Assembly (NCBI RefSeq): GCF_027107535.1
Contig: NZ_CP114283.1
Span: 744,001-808,000 of the forward strand
Reading direction: 5' to 3'
DNA length: 64,000 bases
Source: Streptomyces aurantiacus
GTDB taxonomy: Bacteria > Actinomycetota > Actinomycetes > Streptomycetales > Streptomycetaceae
The translations under genes and the position numbers were made by a program. The notes beneath the pieces were generated by a model. It searched no databases. It had not been told where the DNA came from and worked only from the letters and a program-made list of their open reading frames with translations. Shown in pieces: positions 8,006-15,695 of this stretch. Every line of letters begins with the position of its first letter. Position 1 is the first letter of the stretch.

Positions 8006-9268
8006 TCACGGCGACTCGCCCGTCCGCCCCTGGCGAGGCAGGTCCAGCGCAACGGCCACCGCCGAGTTGCAGTACTCCCGCACCGCGCTCGTCCGCGCCA
8101 CCACGCGCCCCCGGTGCACGACGATCCGGCTGTACGCCAGCGACAGGGCACCGTCGAGGCGGTCCCCGCGCACCGCGAGCAACTCCGCCGGGAATCCGGC
8201 CTCCACACGCACCTCGGGCAGCCCGAGCACCGCACGCGCCGACGAACTCACCGCGTCGTAGGCGTCAGCGGCCCGCAACCCGTACCGCGAGGCCAGCAGA
8301 TACGCCGCCTCCAACGGATCCCCCCGCCCGACGGGGTTCGACACGTCCCTGAGAGCGCCGCTCCCGGCCGCGACCCGTACTCCGGCCGCCCGCAGCAGCC
8401 GTACCGGAGCCGTCCCGCGGCGGTCCACACCCGAACAGCCGCCCTGGGGCAGGCAGACGACGGTCACCCCGGCCGCGGCGAGCTGGTCCGCCGACCGTGA
8501 GGCCACCTCCGAGGGCAGCCGCCCGAGCCCTCCACAGGGACCGAGCGTCACCCGGGACCGCAGCCCGCCCGCCATCGCCGCGAGCCGTGCCAGCCGCGCG
8601 GGATCGTCACCGTCCGTGTGCAGATCGACGGGACAGCCCTGCTCCGAGGCGACCTCCAGGACCGCCTCCACATACCCCGTCGGGTCGGGGTCCAGATCTG
8701 GACAACCACCCACTACGGAGGCGCCCATCTTCACCGCGTCCCGCAGCATCGCCAGCCCGTCGGCCCCCGCGAGGCCGGTCAGCACCCGGGGCATCGCCAC
8801 GACCGTCAGCTCCGCCAGCCCCCGCAGCGCGCGCCGCGCCTGGAGGACCGCCGCCATCGGGCCCAGCCCCTGCACATCGCCCACGCGCACGTGCGACCGA
8901 AGCGCGGTCGCCCCGTGCCCGAGCTGGAGGAGAGCGGCCTCGGTCGTACGGCGCTGGACCTCGTGACCCTCGTACGAGGCCGGGCCCTCGCCGTCGGCCG
9001 ACAGGGCCGTGTCGCCGTGGGCGTGGGGCTCGGCCGGGGCCGGCAGGAGCAGGTAGCCGGAGAGGTCCACGCGCGCGGTGTGCGCGGTGAGGCTGCCGGC
9101 CGTGCCGACCGCCTCGATACGCCCGTCGGCCAGCCGCACGTCCACGGTCCGGCCGTCGGTGAGCCGCGCACCGCAGAGCAGCAGCTCGGAGCTGCTGCTC
9201 CGGCCGGACGAACTCGCGGAGCCCGACGAGGACGAGGAGTGCGGCGGCTGCGGCTGGCTGTCGGGCAT
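8006..9268 (-). CDS. Amidohydrolase-family protein, possibly catalytically degenerate
   Basis: The 420-residue protein resembles cytosine deaminase-like amidohydrolases. It has a composite N-terminal domain (LLLCGARLTDGRTVDVRLAD), an EPHAHGDTAL segment providing the HxH pair (H82, H84), and DLHTDGDD with a further metal His. However, where the family has a second barrel His there is GPCGG, and where the catalytic Asp (HDD/GSDN) is expected there is AAGSGALRDV. It may therefore be inactive or have altered chemistry. ATG 9268 is preferred over GTG 9310 because AGGAG lies just upstream and the intervening residues are Pro-rich filler. Residues 10-28 form a Ser-rich linker. Confidence 0.75.
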   Translation of the reverse strand: MPDSQPQPPHSSSSSGSASSSGRSSSSELLLCGARLTDGRTVDVRLADGRIEAVGTAGSLTAHTARVDLSGYLLLPAPAEPHAHGDTALSADGEGPASYEGHEVQRRTTEAALLQLGHGATALRSHVRVGDVQGLGPMAAVLQARRALRGLAELTVVAMPRVLTGLAGADGLAMLRDAVKMGASVVGGCPDLDPDPTGYVEAVLEVASEQGCPVDLHTDGDDPARLARLAAMAGGLRSRVTLGPCGGLGRLPSEVASRSADQLAAAGVTVVCLPQGGCSGVDRRGTAPVRLLRAAGVRVAAGSGALRDVSNPVGRGDPLEAAYLLASRYGLRAADAYDAVSSSARAVLGLPEVRVEAGFPAELLAVRGDRLDGALSLAYSRIVVHRGRVVARTSAVREYCNSAVAVALDLPRQGRTGESP

Positions 9269-9466
9269 CGCGCTCCTGAGGCTCGGCGGCGGCTGCGCAG
9301 GAGGGGACACAAGATCACGCAGCGTGAGTCGAGCCTAGGGTGACGACCGGCGCGCATCGAGGAGGAGCGAAATAGTCGTACCGGTGTGGTCCGTCGTGCC
9401 TGAGGGGCGTGCGGAACGGCCCGAGAGCGCCCTGGAACGGGCCGGGGCAGGTGCCACGAAACGGAT

Positions 9467-9496
9467 TTGGGCGATCGGCGGCCGAGCGTGTAATGT
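9467..9496 (+). promoter_or_regulatory. Probable promoter of the tRNA-Thr / tRNA-Met / rpmG unit
   Basis: TTGGGC (9467-9472) and TAATGT (9491-9496) are separated by 18 bp, 11 bases before the tRNA-Thr 5' end. This fits the primary (HrdB-type) sigma consensus. Confidence 0.6.
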
Positions 9497-9507
9497 CTTC
9501 ATCGCTC

Positions 9508-9580
9508 GCCCCAATAGCTCAGTCGGTAGAGCGTCTCCATGGTAAGGAGAAGGTCTACGGTTCGATTCCGTATTGGGGCT
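9508..9580 (+). tRNA. tRNA-Thr (GGU)
   Basis: The acceptor stem GCCCCAA pairs with TTGGGGC (discriminator T9580). The D arm is AGCTCAGTCGGTAGAGC. The anticodon arm TCTCC-ATGGTAA-GGAGA gives GGT at 9541-9543, and the T loop is TTCGATT. It is 73 nt without encoded CCA and is followed by tRNA-Met. Confidence 0.96.
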
Positions 9581-9626
9581 CCGGTGTGGGAGGTTCCCGT
9601 CGCAAGACGGGAACTGATCACATCAC

Positions 9627-9699
9627 AGCGGTGTAGCTCAGTCGGTAGAGCAAGCGGCTCATAATCGCTGTGTCACCGGTTCAAGTCCGGTCACCGCTA
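9627..9699 (+). tRNA. tRNA-Met (CAU, elongator type)
   Basis: The acceptor stem AGCGGTG pairs fully with CACCGCT (discriminator A9699). The anticodon stem AGCGG-CTCATAA-TCGCT gives CAT at 9660-9662. The fully paired first acceptor base pair (A-T) and the lack of three G-C pairs at the base of the anticodon stem argue for the elongator rather than the initiator. Confidence 0.94.
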
Positions 9700-9790
9700 C
9701 TGACGGTAGCCGATTGTGGGGTCGGTCCTTCGATCGGCTACTCTTTCATGCGTTAGTCCATGTCCCATCCGTTCGTCAAGGAGCACTCCA

Positions 9791-9955
9791 GTGGCTGCCA
9801 CCGACGTCCGCCCGAAGATCACGCTGGCCTGCGTGGAGTGCAAGGAGCGGAACTACATCACCAAGAAGAACCGGCGTAACAACCCGGACCGACTGGAGAT
9901 GAAAAAGCACTGCCCGCGTTGCAACGCGCACACCGCGCACCGCGAAACGCGATAA
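9791..9955 (+). CDS. rpmG: 50S ribosomal protein L33 (bL33)
   Basis: This 54-residue protein has two zinc-ribbon pairs, CVEC and CPRC, so it is the zinc-binding (C+) form of L33. Streptomyces usually also carries a zinc-independent paralogue elsewhere, controlled by Zur; that is family knowledge and is not visible here. The GTG start at 9791 follows AAGGAG at 9778. The gene sits directly after the tRNA-Thr/tRNA-Met pair and before the MaoC-type dehydratase genes, an order conserved in actinobacteria. Confidence 0.97.
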   Translation: MAATDVRPKITLACVECKERNYITKKNRRNNPDRLEMKKHCPRCNAHTAHRETR

Positions 9956-9970
9956 TTTCAGGCTCGTACA

Positions 9971-10004
9971 CGAGGCCGTCCCCTGTGACTGGGGGGCGGC
10001 CTCG
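9971..10004 (+). terminator. Terminator after rpmG
   Basis: The stem CGAGGCCG (9971-9978) pairs perfectly with CGGCCTCG (9997-10004) and is extended inward by TCCCC/GGGGG. It starts 16 bases after the rpmG stop. Confidence 0.8.
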
Positions 10005-10044
10005 CGTCGTTAACACCAGCTGCGAACCAGGAGGTGCCGAGCCG

Positions 10045-10497
10045 ATGGCGCTCGACCAGTCCTTCGTGGGGCGGTCCTACCCGCCCACCGACCCGTACGA
10101 GGTCGGCAGGGAGAAGATCCGTGAGTTCGCGGAGGCGGTGGGGGACCTCAACCCCGTCTACACGGACCCGGAGGCCGCCAAGGCCCACGGCCACCCCGAC
10201 GTGATCGCCCCGCCGACCTTCGTGTTCTCGATCACCTTCAAGGCCGCGGGGCAGGTCGTCCGGGACCCGCAGCTGGGTCTCGACTACAGCCGGGTCGTGC
10301 ACGGCGACCAGAAGTTCGTCCACCGGCGCCCGGTGCGCGCGGGAGACCGGCTGACGGTCACGTCCACCATCGAGGCGATCAAGTCGCTGGCCGGCAACGA
10401 CATCCTGGACATTCGCGGCGAGGTCCACGACGAGGCGGGCGAGCACGTGGTGACCGCCTGGACCAAGCTCGTGTCCCGCGCGGCCGAGGGGGCGTGA
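10045..10497 (+). CDS. MaoC-type dehydratase N-terminal-domain protein (HadA-like subunit)
   Basis: The 150-residue hot-dog-fold protein starts MALDQSFVGRSYPPTDPY. It carries REKIREFAEAVGDLNPVYTD, where the hydratase Asp is present but the usual catalytic His is replaced by Tyr, then HPDVIAPPTFVFS. That pattern matches the non-catalytic HadA/HadC-type subunits that partner with HadB. An AGGAGGT ribosome site precedes the ATG. The next gene starts 4 bases after the stop and encodes the catalytic-looking partner. The pair probably acts as a 3-hydroxyacyl-thioester dehydratase in lipid metabolism, by analogy with mycobacterial HadAB. The substrate is inferred. Confidence 0.85.
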   Translation: MALDQSFVGRSYPPTDPYEVGREKIREFAEAVGDLNPVYTDPEAAKAHGHPDVIAPPTFVFSITFKAAGQVVRDPQLGLDYSRVVHGDQKFVHRRPVRAGDRLTVTSTIEAIKSLAGNDILDIRGEVHDEAGEHVVTAWTKLVSRAAEGA

Positions 10498-10501
10498 ACA
10501 G

Positions 10502-10930
10502 ATGACCGCGAAGATCTCGTACGACGACGTCGAGGTCGGCACCGAGCTGCCGGCCCAGAGCTTCGGCGTGACCCGCGCCACGCTCGTCCAGTACGCGGGC
10601 GCCTCGGGGGACTTCAACCCGATCCACTGGAACGAGAAGTTCGCCAAGGATGTCGGCCTGCCCGACGTCATCGCGCACGGCATGTTCACCATGGCCGAAG
10701 CGATCCGGGTCGTCACCGACTGGATCGGCGACCCCGGCGCGGTGGTCGAGTACGGCGTCCGCTTCACGAAGCCCGTCGTCGTCCCGAACGACGACGAGGG
10801 GGCCACGATCGAGGTCAGCGGCAAGGTCGCGGCCAAGCTCGACGACAACGCCGTCCGCGTCGACCTCGTCGCGATGAGCGCGGGCCAGAAGGTGCTCGGC
10901 ATGTCCCGGGCCGTCGTACGACTGGCCTGA
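10502..10930 (+). CDS. MaoC-type dehydratase, catalytic subunit (HadB-like)
   Basis: The 142-residue protein has QYAGASGDFNPIHWNEKFA followed by GLPDVIAHGMFTMA, the hydratase-2 motif with catalytic Asp and His both present. It should form a heterodimer with the upstream HadA-like subunit, which lacks the His. ATG 10502 lies 4 bases after the upstream stop, so the genes are co-transcribed. A terminator hairpin follows at 10962. Confidence 0.9.
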   Translation: MTAKISYDDVEVGTELPAQSFGVTRATLVQYAGASGDFNPIHWNEKFAKDVGLPDVIAHGMFTMAEAIRVVTDWIGDPGAVVEYGVRFTKPVVVPNDDEGATIEVSGKVAAKLDDNAVRVDLVAMSAGQKVLGMSRAVVRLA

Positions 10931-10961
10931 CCGCGCGAGAGCCGCATCGACGGAAGCGTGG

Positions 10962-10995
10962 GTAAGGGGCGTCCGCCATTGTGGACGCCCCTTAC
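10962..10995. terminator. Terminator after hadAB-like pair
   Basis: A perfect 13-bp stem GTAAGGGGCGTCC (10962-10974) pairs with GGACGCCCCTTAC (10983-10995), with an 8-nt loop. It is followed by TTG. Confidence 0.85.
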
Positions 10996-11046
10996 TTGTG
11001 CCGGTCCCGGCCGCTTCCGCATTCCCTGTCCCCACCCGCTTGACTT

Positions 11047-11068
11047 AGTTAGTGATTGAGTACTAACT
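11047..11068. promoter_or_regulatory. Operator of the TetR regulator gene
   Basis: This is a perfect 7-bp inverted repeat, AGTTAGT-N8-ACTAACT, ending 7 bases before the regulator start codon. The same half-sites with the same 8-bp spacing recur at 11700-11721 ahead of the efflux gene. That supports autoregulation plus control of the transporter. Confidence 0.75.
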
Positions 11069-11075
11069 TGGTCGC

Positions 11076-11645
11076 ATGGTCAGGATGAGTGCTGAGGAGA
11101 GGCGCGAGAGCGTCATTCGCGCGGCGATGAGCGAGTTCGCCCGGGGCGGCTACAACGGCACGTCCACCGAGGCGATCGCCAAGCGGGTGGGTGTCTCGCA
11201 GCCGTATCTCTTCCGGCTCTTCCCCGACAAGAAGGCGATCTTCCTTGCGGCGGCCGAGCGGTCCCTGGAGAACTCCAGGCTCACGTTCGAGGAGGCCGCC
11301 AAGGGGCTGGAGGGCGAAGAGGCCCTGCACTCCATGGCGGACGCCTACACCAAGGTCATCGCCGAGGAGCCCGAGCGGCTGCTGATGCAGATGCAGATGT
11401 ACGTCGCGGTGGCGGCCGCCGAGCAGGCGGGCGACCGCGAGCTCGGCGAGACGGTACGGGCCGGCTGGATGCGGCTGTGGGACACCGTCCACCTGCCGCT
11501 CGGTGCCGACGCGAACGACACCACGACCTTCATGGCCTACGGGATGCTCATCAACTGCCTGGTAGCCATGGGCTTCGATCCCCAGCACCGGGTGTGGGAG
11601 GGGCTCTACCCCTCGGCCCGGAGCAAGGGTCGGCTCGAGCACTGA
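11076..11645 (+). CDS. TetR/AcrR-family transcriptional regulator
   Basis: The 189-residue protein has an N-terminal helix-turn-helix (residues ~8-50: SVIRAAMSEFARGGYNGTST, then IAKRVGVSQPYLFRLFPDKKAIF), the TetR DNA-binding consensus. The C-terminal ligand domain contains MQMQMYVAVAAAEQ and has no named-family features. It lies upstream of an MFS efflux gene on the same strand. Matching inverted repeats precede both genes. The likely role is a drug- or metabolite-responsive repressor of the pump. The start overlaps the promoter/operator closely, so the mRNA leader is very short. Confidence 0.92.
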   Translation: MVRMSAEERRESVIRAAMSEFARGGYNGTSTEAIAKRVGVSQPYLFRLFPDKKAIFLAAAERSLENSRLTFEEAAKGLEGEEALHSMADAYTKVIAEEPERLLMQMQMYVAVAAAEQAGDRELGETVRAGWMRLWDTVHLPLGADANDTTTFMAYGMLINCLVAMGFDPQHRVWEGLYPSARSKGRLEH

Positions 11646-11699
11646 AAAGGAACGCCGGAGCGAGTGCGGCGGAGAGAACCGCACTTTCATGACCGCAAA

Positions 11700-11721
11700 A
11701 GTTAGTCATCAATAACTAATC
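11700..11721. promoter_or_regulatory. Operator upstream of the MFS transporter gene
   Basis: AGTTAGT-N8-ACTAATC has the same left half and 8-bp spacing as the operator ahead of the TetR gene, with five of seven bases kept in the right half. It lies 30 bases before the MFS start codon. Confidence 0.7.
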
Positions 11722-11750
11722 AACGGTAGCGATCACCCGCTGGGGGAGCG

Positions 11751-13190
11751 ATGTCACAGCAGAAGGAACGTCGCGGGGGAGCCGTCTGGGCCCTCGTCAT
11801 CACCAGTGTCGCCGGATTCATGGCGGCCCTGGACAACCTCGTCGTCACCACCGCCCTGCCCTCGATCCGCGAGGACTTCGGAGGCGGACTCGACGACCTG
11901 GAATGGACCGTGAGCGCCTACACGCTCACCTTCGCCGTGCTGCTGATGTTCGGCGCGGCCCTCGGCGACCGGTTCGGCCGCCGCCGGCTCTTCACCGTCG
12001 GCATCACCGTGTTCACCGGAGCGTCCGCCGCCGCGGCCATGGCGCCCGGCATCGACTCACTGATCGCCGCCCGTGCGGTCCAGGGCGTCGGCGCGGCCAT
12101 CATGATGCCGCTGACGCTGACCCTGCTCACGGCCGCGGTACCGGCCGCCAAGCGCGGGATGGCGTACGGGATCTGGGGTGCCGTCAACGGTCTCGCGGTC
12201 GCCTCGGGGCCGCTCATCGGAGGCAGTCTCACCGAACACCTGTCCTGGCAGTGGATCTTCTGGCTGAACGTTCCGCTGGGTCTCGCGCTGCTGCCGCTCG
12301 CCCGGATGCGCCTCTCGGAGTCGTTCGGTTCCGGCGCCCCGCTCGACATCCGCGGCACCCTGCTCGCCAGCGGCGGCCTCTTCGGGATCGTGTACGGACT
12401 GGTCCGCGCACCCGTCGTCGGCTGGACCGACGGTGTGATCCTGCTGGCCCTGATCGGAGGGACGGCCCTCCTTGTCGGCTTCGTACTCCACGGCGTGCAC
12501 GCCAAGAACCCGATGCTGCCGATGAGGCTCTTCCGGAACCGCGCCTTCGCCGGGATCAACGCGGCGAGCCTGCTGATGTTCCTCGGGATGTTCGGCTCGA
12601 TCTTCCTGCTCAGCCAGTACATGCAGGGCGTGCTCGGCTACTCGCCCACCGAGGCGGGACTGCGGATGCTGCCGTGGACCGGTATGCCGATGATCGTCGC
12701 GCCCATCGCGGGCTATCTCTCCGACCGGATCGGCGGCCGGCCCGTCGTCGCCGTGGGCCTGTTCCTGCAGGCCGTCGGACTCGGCTGGTTCGCCCTCGTG
12801 GTCGAGTCCGACACGTCGTACACCGCACAGCTTCCCGCCCTGATCATCAGCGGAATCGGCATGTCCCTCTTCTTCGCTCCGGCCTCCAGCCTGGTCATGT
12901 CCAGCGTCCGGCAGCAGGAGCAGGGGATCGCGTCCGGCGCCAACAACGCGCTGCGCGAGGTCGGCGGGGCGCTCGGTATCGCGGTGATGGCCTCGATCTT
13001 CGCCGCCCAGGGCGGCTACGAGACCCCGCAGACCTTCGTGGACGGCCTCCGGCCGGCCCTGTGGGTCGGCTCCGCCGCGGTGGCCGTGGCGGGTGCGGCG
13101 GCGCTCTGCATGCCGGGTCGCCGGGGCAGGACCGCGCCGGAGGAGGACGTGGAGGCGCCGGAGCGGGTGCTGGAGACGGCGTCGAGCTGA
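11751..13190 (+). CDS. MFS transporter, DHA2 (EmrB/QacA) family
   Basis: The 479-residue protein has about 14 membrane segments. Signature motifs are FMAALDNLVVTTALPSI (helix 1), GDRFGRRRLF (motif A), ARAVQGVGAAIMMP (motif B) and a motif C-like YGIWGAVNGLAVASGPLIGG. These place it in the 14-helix drug:H+ antiporter family. It should export small toxic compounds across the membrane. GGGGGAG precedes the ATG. The C-terminal ~25 residues are charged and cytosolic. It is probably controlled by the adjacent TetR protein through the shared operator. Confidence 0.92.
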   Translation: MSQQKERRGGAVWALVITSVAGFMAALDNLVVTTALPSIREDFGGGLDDLEWTVSAYTLTFAVLLMFGAALGDRFGRRRLFTVGITVFTGASAAAAMAPGIDSLIAARAVQGVGAAIMMPLTLTLLTAAVPAAKRGMAYGIWGAVNGLAVASGPLIGGSLTEHLSWQWIFWLNVPLGLALLPLARMRLSESFGSGAPLDIRGTLLASGGLFGIVYGLVRAPVVGWTDGVILLALIGGTALLVGFVLHGVHAKNPMLPMRLFRNRAFAGINAASLLMFLGMFGSIFLLSQYMQGVLGYSPTEAGLRMLPWTGMPMIVAPIAGYLSDRIGGRPVVAVGLFLQAVGLGWFALVVESDTSYTAQLPALIISGIGMSLFFAPASSLVMSSVRQQEQGIASGANNALREVGGALGIAVMASIFAAQGGYETPQTFVDGLRPALWVGSAAVAVAGAAALCMPGRRGRTAPEEDVEAPERVLETASS

Positions 13191-13199
13191 ATCCGCGGA

Positions 13200-13239
13200 C
13201 CCGACTGCGGATCCGGTCCGAACCGGCTCCGCAGTCGGG
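13200..13239. terminator. Hairpin 1 after the MFS gene
   Basis: The 12-bp stem CCCGACTGCGGA / TCCGCAGTCGGG (13200-13211, 13228-13239) encloses a further CCGGT-CCGA-ACCGG stem. It begins 9 bases after the stop codon. Confidence 0.85.
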
Positions 13240-13246
13240 CGGACCC

Positions 13247-13288
13247 GGGCCCGGACTCGGATACGAACGCGTATCCGTGTCCGGGCCC
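13247..13288. terminator. Hairpin 2 after the MFS gene
   Basis: GGGCCCGGAC (13247-13256) and CGGATACG (13258-13265) pair with CGTATCCG (13270-13277) and GTCCGGGCCC (13279-13288). The arms are 19 nt with a single T-T mismatch and an AACG loop. It stands 7 bp from hairpin 1. Confidence 0.8.
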
Positions 13289-13344
13289 GGACACGGCGAT
13301 CCACTCCCCGTGAGCCCGGAATTCCGACCGAAAGGAGACCGGCC

Positions 13345-13722
13345 GTGCCCACCCTCCCCTGGACCGTGCCGAACACACCGCCGCAGGGCGCAGACGTGCA
13401 TGTCTTCGCCTCCCGCTTCGAGACCCGCACCCTCTGGGGCGCGCTGAGGTTCTTCGCCAGGACACCGGGCGTCTGGCGGCAGGTGAGCAGGGCGCCCGGC
13501 GCGTACGGAGCCACCCTGAAGGCAGCACCCCTGCGGCGGACCTTCTGGACCCTGTCCGCCTGGGAGTCGCCCGCCGCGCTCAAGGCCTTCGCCCGTTCCG
13601 GCACCCACGAGCCGACCGCCCGGGGCCTCGGCCCCCAGATGCGGGACGCGAAGTTCGTGAGCTGGACGGTGAAGGCGGACGAACTCCCGCTGGACTGGCC
13701 GGAGGCGCTCCGCCGCCTGTGA
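13345..13722 (+). CDS. DUF3291 domain-containing protein
   Basis: The 125-residue protein has VHVFASRFETRTLWGALRFF and RRTFWTLSAWESPAALKAFA, giving the ferredoxin-like (antibiotic-biosynthesis monooxygenase-like) layout of DUF3291 and spheroidene-monooxygenase-related proteins. The biochemical function is unknown. The GTG start follows AAGGAG at a suitable distance. It follows the two large hairpins, so it probably has its own promoter between them and the start. Confidence 0.78.
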   Translation: MPTLPWTVPNTPPQGADVHVFASRFETRTLWGALRFFARTPGVWRQVSRAPGAYGATLKAAPLRRTFWTLSAWESPAALKAFARSGTHEPTARGLGPQMRDAKFVSWTVKADELPLDWPEALRRL

Positions 13723-13820
13723 TCCGGACACCGGCACCCGGCGGCCGCCCGCAAGGCCCGCCGAACCCGTCTGGAACGGCCCCGCCCCGACCGGTGGGGC
13801 CGTTCTCGTACCCTGGGCAC

Positions 13821-14876
13821 GTGCAGGAACTCCACGACGCTCCCCTCGCCCCGCTGACCACCTTCCGGCTCGGTGGCCCCGCCGCCCGGCTGATCACCGC
13901 GACGACCGACGCCGAGGTGATCGCCGCTGTCCGCGAGGCCGACGACTCCGGTACGCCGCTGCTGCTGATCGGCGGCGGATCCAACCTGGTCATCGGCGAC
14001 AAGGGCTTCCCGGGCACCGCCCTGCGCATCGCCACCCGCGGTGTCGCGCTCGACGGCACGAGCCTGGAACTGGCCGCCGGCGAGGTGTGGACCGACGCGG
14101 TCGCCCGAACCGTCGAGGCGGGCCTCGCGGGCATCGAGTGCCTCGCCGGAATCCCCGGCTCCGCGGGCGCCACCCCGATCCAGAACGTGGGCGCGTACGG
14201 CCAGGAAGTGTCGTCGACGATCACCGAAGTGGTCGCGTACGACCGGAAGAGCCGCGAGACGGTCACGATTCCGAGCGCCGAGTGCGCGTTCTCGTACCGT
14301 CACAGCCGCTTCAAGAGCAACCCCGAGCGCTTCGTCGTGCTGCGCGTCCGCTTCGAGCTGGAGGACGCCGCCGGGCTGTCCGCACCCGTCAAGTACGCCG
14401 AGACGGCCCGTGCGCTCGGTGTCGGAACCGGCGACCGCGTGCCCCTGGACGCGGCCCGCGAGACCGTCCTGAAACTGCGCGCGGGCAAGGGCATGGTGCT
14501 CGACCCCGAGGACCACGACACCTGGTCGGCCGGCTCGTTCTTCACCAACCCGATCCTCACGCACGAGGAGTTCGCCGCGTTCCACGCGCGCGTGGCGGAG
14601 CGTCTGGGCGACGGCGTGACCCCGCCCGCCTATCCCGCGGGCGACAAGCACACCAAGACCTCCGCGGCCTGGCTGATCGACAAATCCGGCTTCACCAAGG
14701 GGTACGGCACCGGCCCCGCCCGCATCTCCGGCAAGCACACCCTGGCCCTCACCAACCGCGGCGAGGCCACCACGGAGGACCTCCTCGACCTCGCCCGCGA
14801 AGTCGTCGCCGGAGTCCACGCCGCCTTCGGGATCACCCTCGTCAACGAACCGGTGACCGTGGGCGTCAGCCTCTGA
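13821..14876 (+). CDS. murB: UDP-N-acetylenolpyruvoylglucosamine reductase (MurB)
   Basis: MurB reduces UDP-GlcNAc-enolpyruvate to UDP-MurNAc with NADPH and FAD in peptidoglycan precursor synthesis (cytosol). The 351-residue protein has LLIGGGSNLVIGDKGFPG (FAD pyrophosphate loop), GIECLAGIPGSAGATPIQNV and GAYGQE. It also has AGSFFTNPI with the proton-donor Ser at about 239, and KTSAAWLIDKSGFTKG. Translation probably begins at GTG 13821: TACCCT (13809-13814) lies 6 bases upstream and there is no ribosome site, so the mRNA is likely leaderless. Upstream in-frame codons encode Pro-rich filler. Confidence 0.95.
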   Translation: MQELHDAPLAPLTTFRLGGPAARLITATTDAEVIAAVREADDSGTPLLLIGGGSNLVIGDKGFPGTALRIATRGVALDGTSLELAAGEVWTDAVARTVEAGLAGIECLAGIPGSAGATPIQNVGAYGQEVSSTITEVVAYDRKSRETVTIPSAECAFSYRHSRFKSNPERFVVLRVRFELEDAAGLSAPVKYAETARALGVGTGDRVPLDAARETVLKLRAGKGMVLDPEDHDTWSAGSFFTNPILTHEEFAAFHARVAERLGDGVTPPAYPAGDKHTKTSAAWLIDKSGFTKGYGTGPARISGKHTLALTNRGEATTEDLLDLAREVVAGVHAAFGITLVNEPVTVGVSL

Positions 14877-14975
14877 GACCGCCGCCCCGAGACCCGTCGC
14901 CCCCTGCACGGCGGCGGGATATTCGCTTGCCGGGCCCCGGCCGGGCGATCACCCTGAGCCCATGAGGCATCTTCC

Positions 14976-15695
14976 GTGCGGCTGAGGGTCAGCGAGTCCA
15001 GGCCGAGAGCCGGCCGGTACGCGTTCCGGGTCGTCCAGCCGCGCCCGGCGCTGCGGCGGACCACCCTCAGCGACCCCATGCGGGACTGGGGCTATCTGGT
15101 CGGGGACCACGACGGACTGTCCCGCCTCGCCGCACTGTTCTCGTTCGCCGCGTACTCCCCGCACACCGTCGTCCATGTCCCGCTGCGGGACGGGGACCCC
15201 CGGACGTTCGCGCCCGGAGTGCCGGTCGATCTGGTCCTCGCCCACCAGTCGCTCGGCCTGCGGCCCTCCTCCTGGCCGGTGCTGCGCCGCGGGACCGCCC
15301 GGGGCACCCCGGCCACCGTCCGCACCGACGAACGGCGTACCGCGCGCCACGCCGCCGACTGGCAGGCCCGCTGGGACCAGCGCTGGGACCACCTCGACCG
15401 GGTCGACCGGATCCAGCCCGCCGTCCACGCCCGGACGCTGTTCCTTTTCGGCGCCCGGGACACCTTCGCCTCGGCGTCCGTGCACCTGGAGCTGGCGGCC
15501 GGCTTCGGCCCGCTCGGCAAGGGGGCCGCCGAGGGACGGGACGTGCTGGTCACCTCGCTCTCCACGCATCTGCCTCTGACCTGGGGGCGAGGGGCGGAGC
15601 TGGACATCGGCTTCCAGGCGTATCCGCCCTACGCCCACTTCAGGCGACCGGGGCGGTCAGCCAGTCGTCGATCCCGGACAGCAGCTTCTCCCTGA
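14976..15695 (+). CDS. Conserved hypothetical protein
   Basis: The 239-residue Arg-rich protein includes DPMRDWGYLVGDHDGLSRLA, VVHVPLRDGD, VDLVLAHQSLGLRPSSWPVL and a C-terminal THLPLTWGRGAELDIGFQAY. I do not recognise a characterised family. No signal peptide or membrane segment is evident. The start is uncertain: GTG 14976 or ATG 15078, where the better-conserved-looking part begins. Its 3' end overlaps the convergent adenosine deaminase gene by 56 bp. Confidence 0.6.
   Translation: MRLRVSESRPRAGRYAFRVVQPRPALRRTTLSDPMRDWGYLVGDHDGLSRLAALFSFAAYSPHTVVHVPLRDGDPRTFAPGVPVDLVLAHQSLGLRPSSWPVLRRGTARGTPATVRTDERRTARHAADWQARWDQRWDHLDRVDRIQPAVHARTLFLFGARDTFASASVHLELAAGFGPLGKGAAEGRDVLVTSLSTHLPLTWGRGAELDIGFQAYPPYAHFRRPGRSASRRSRTAASP

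Noticed and set aside
12057..14909. A 950-codon antisense frame across the MFS, DUF3291 and murB genes
   Set aside because: It spans three well-supported genes and two hairpins and has no recognisable domain.
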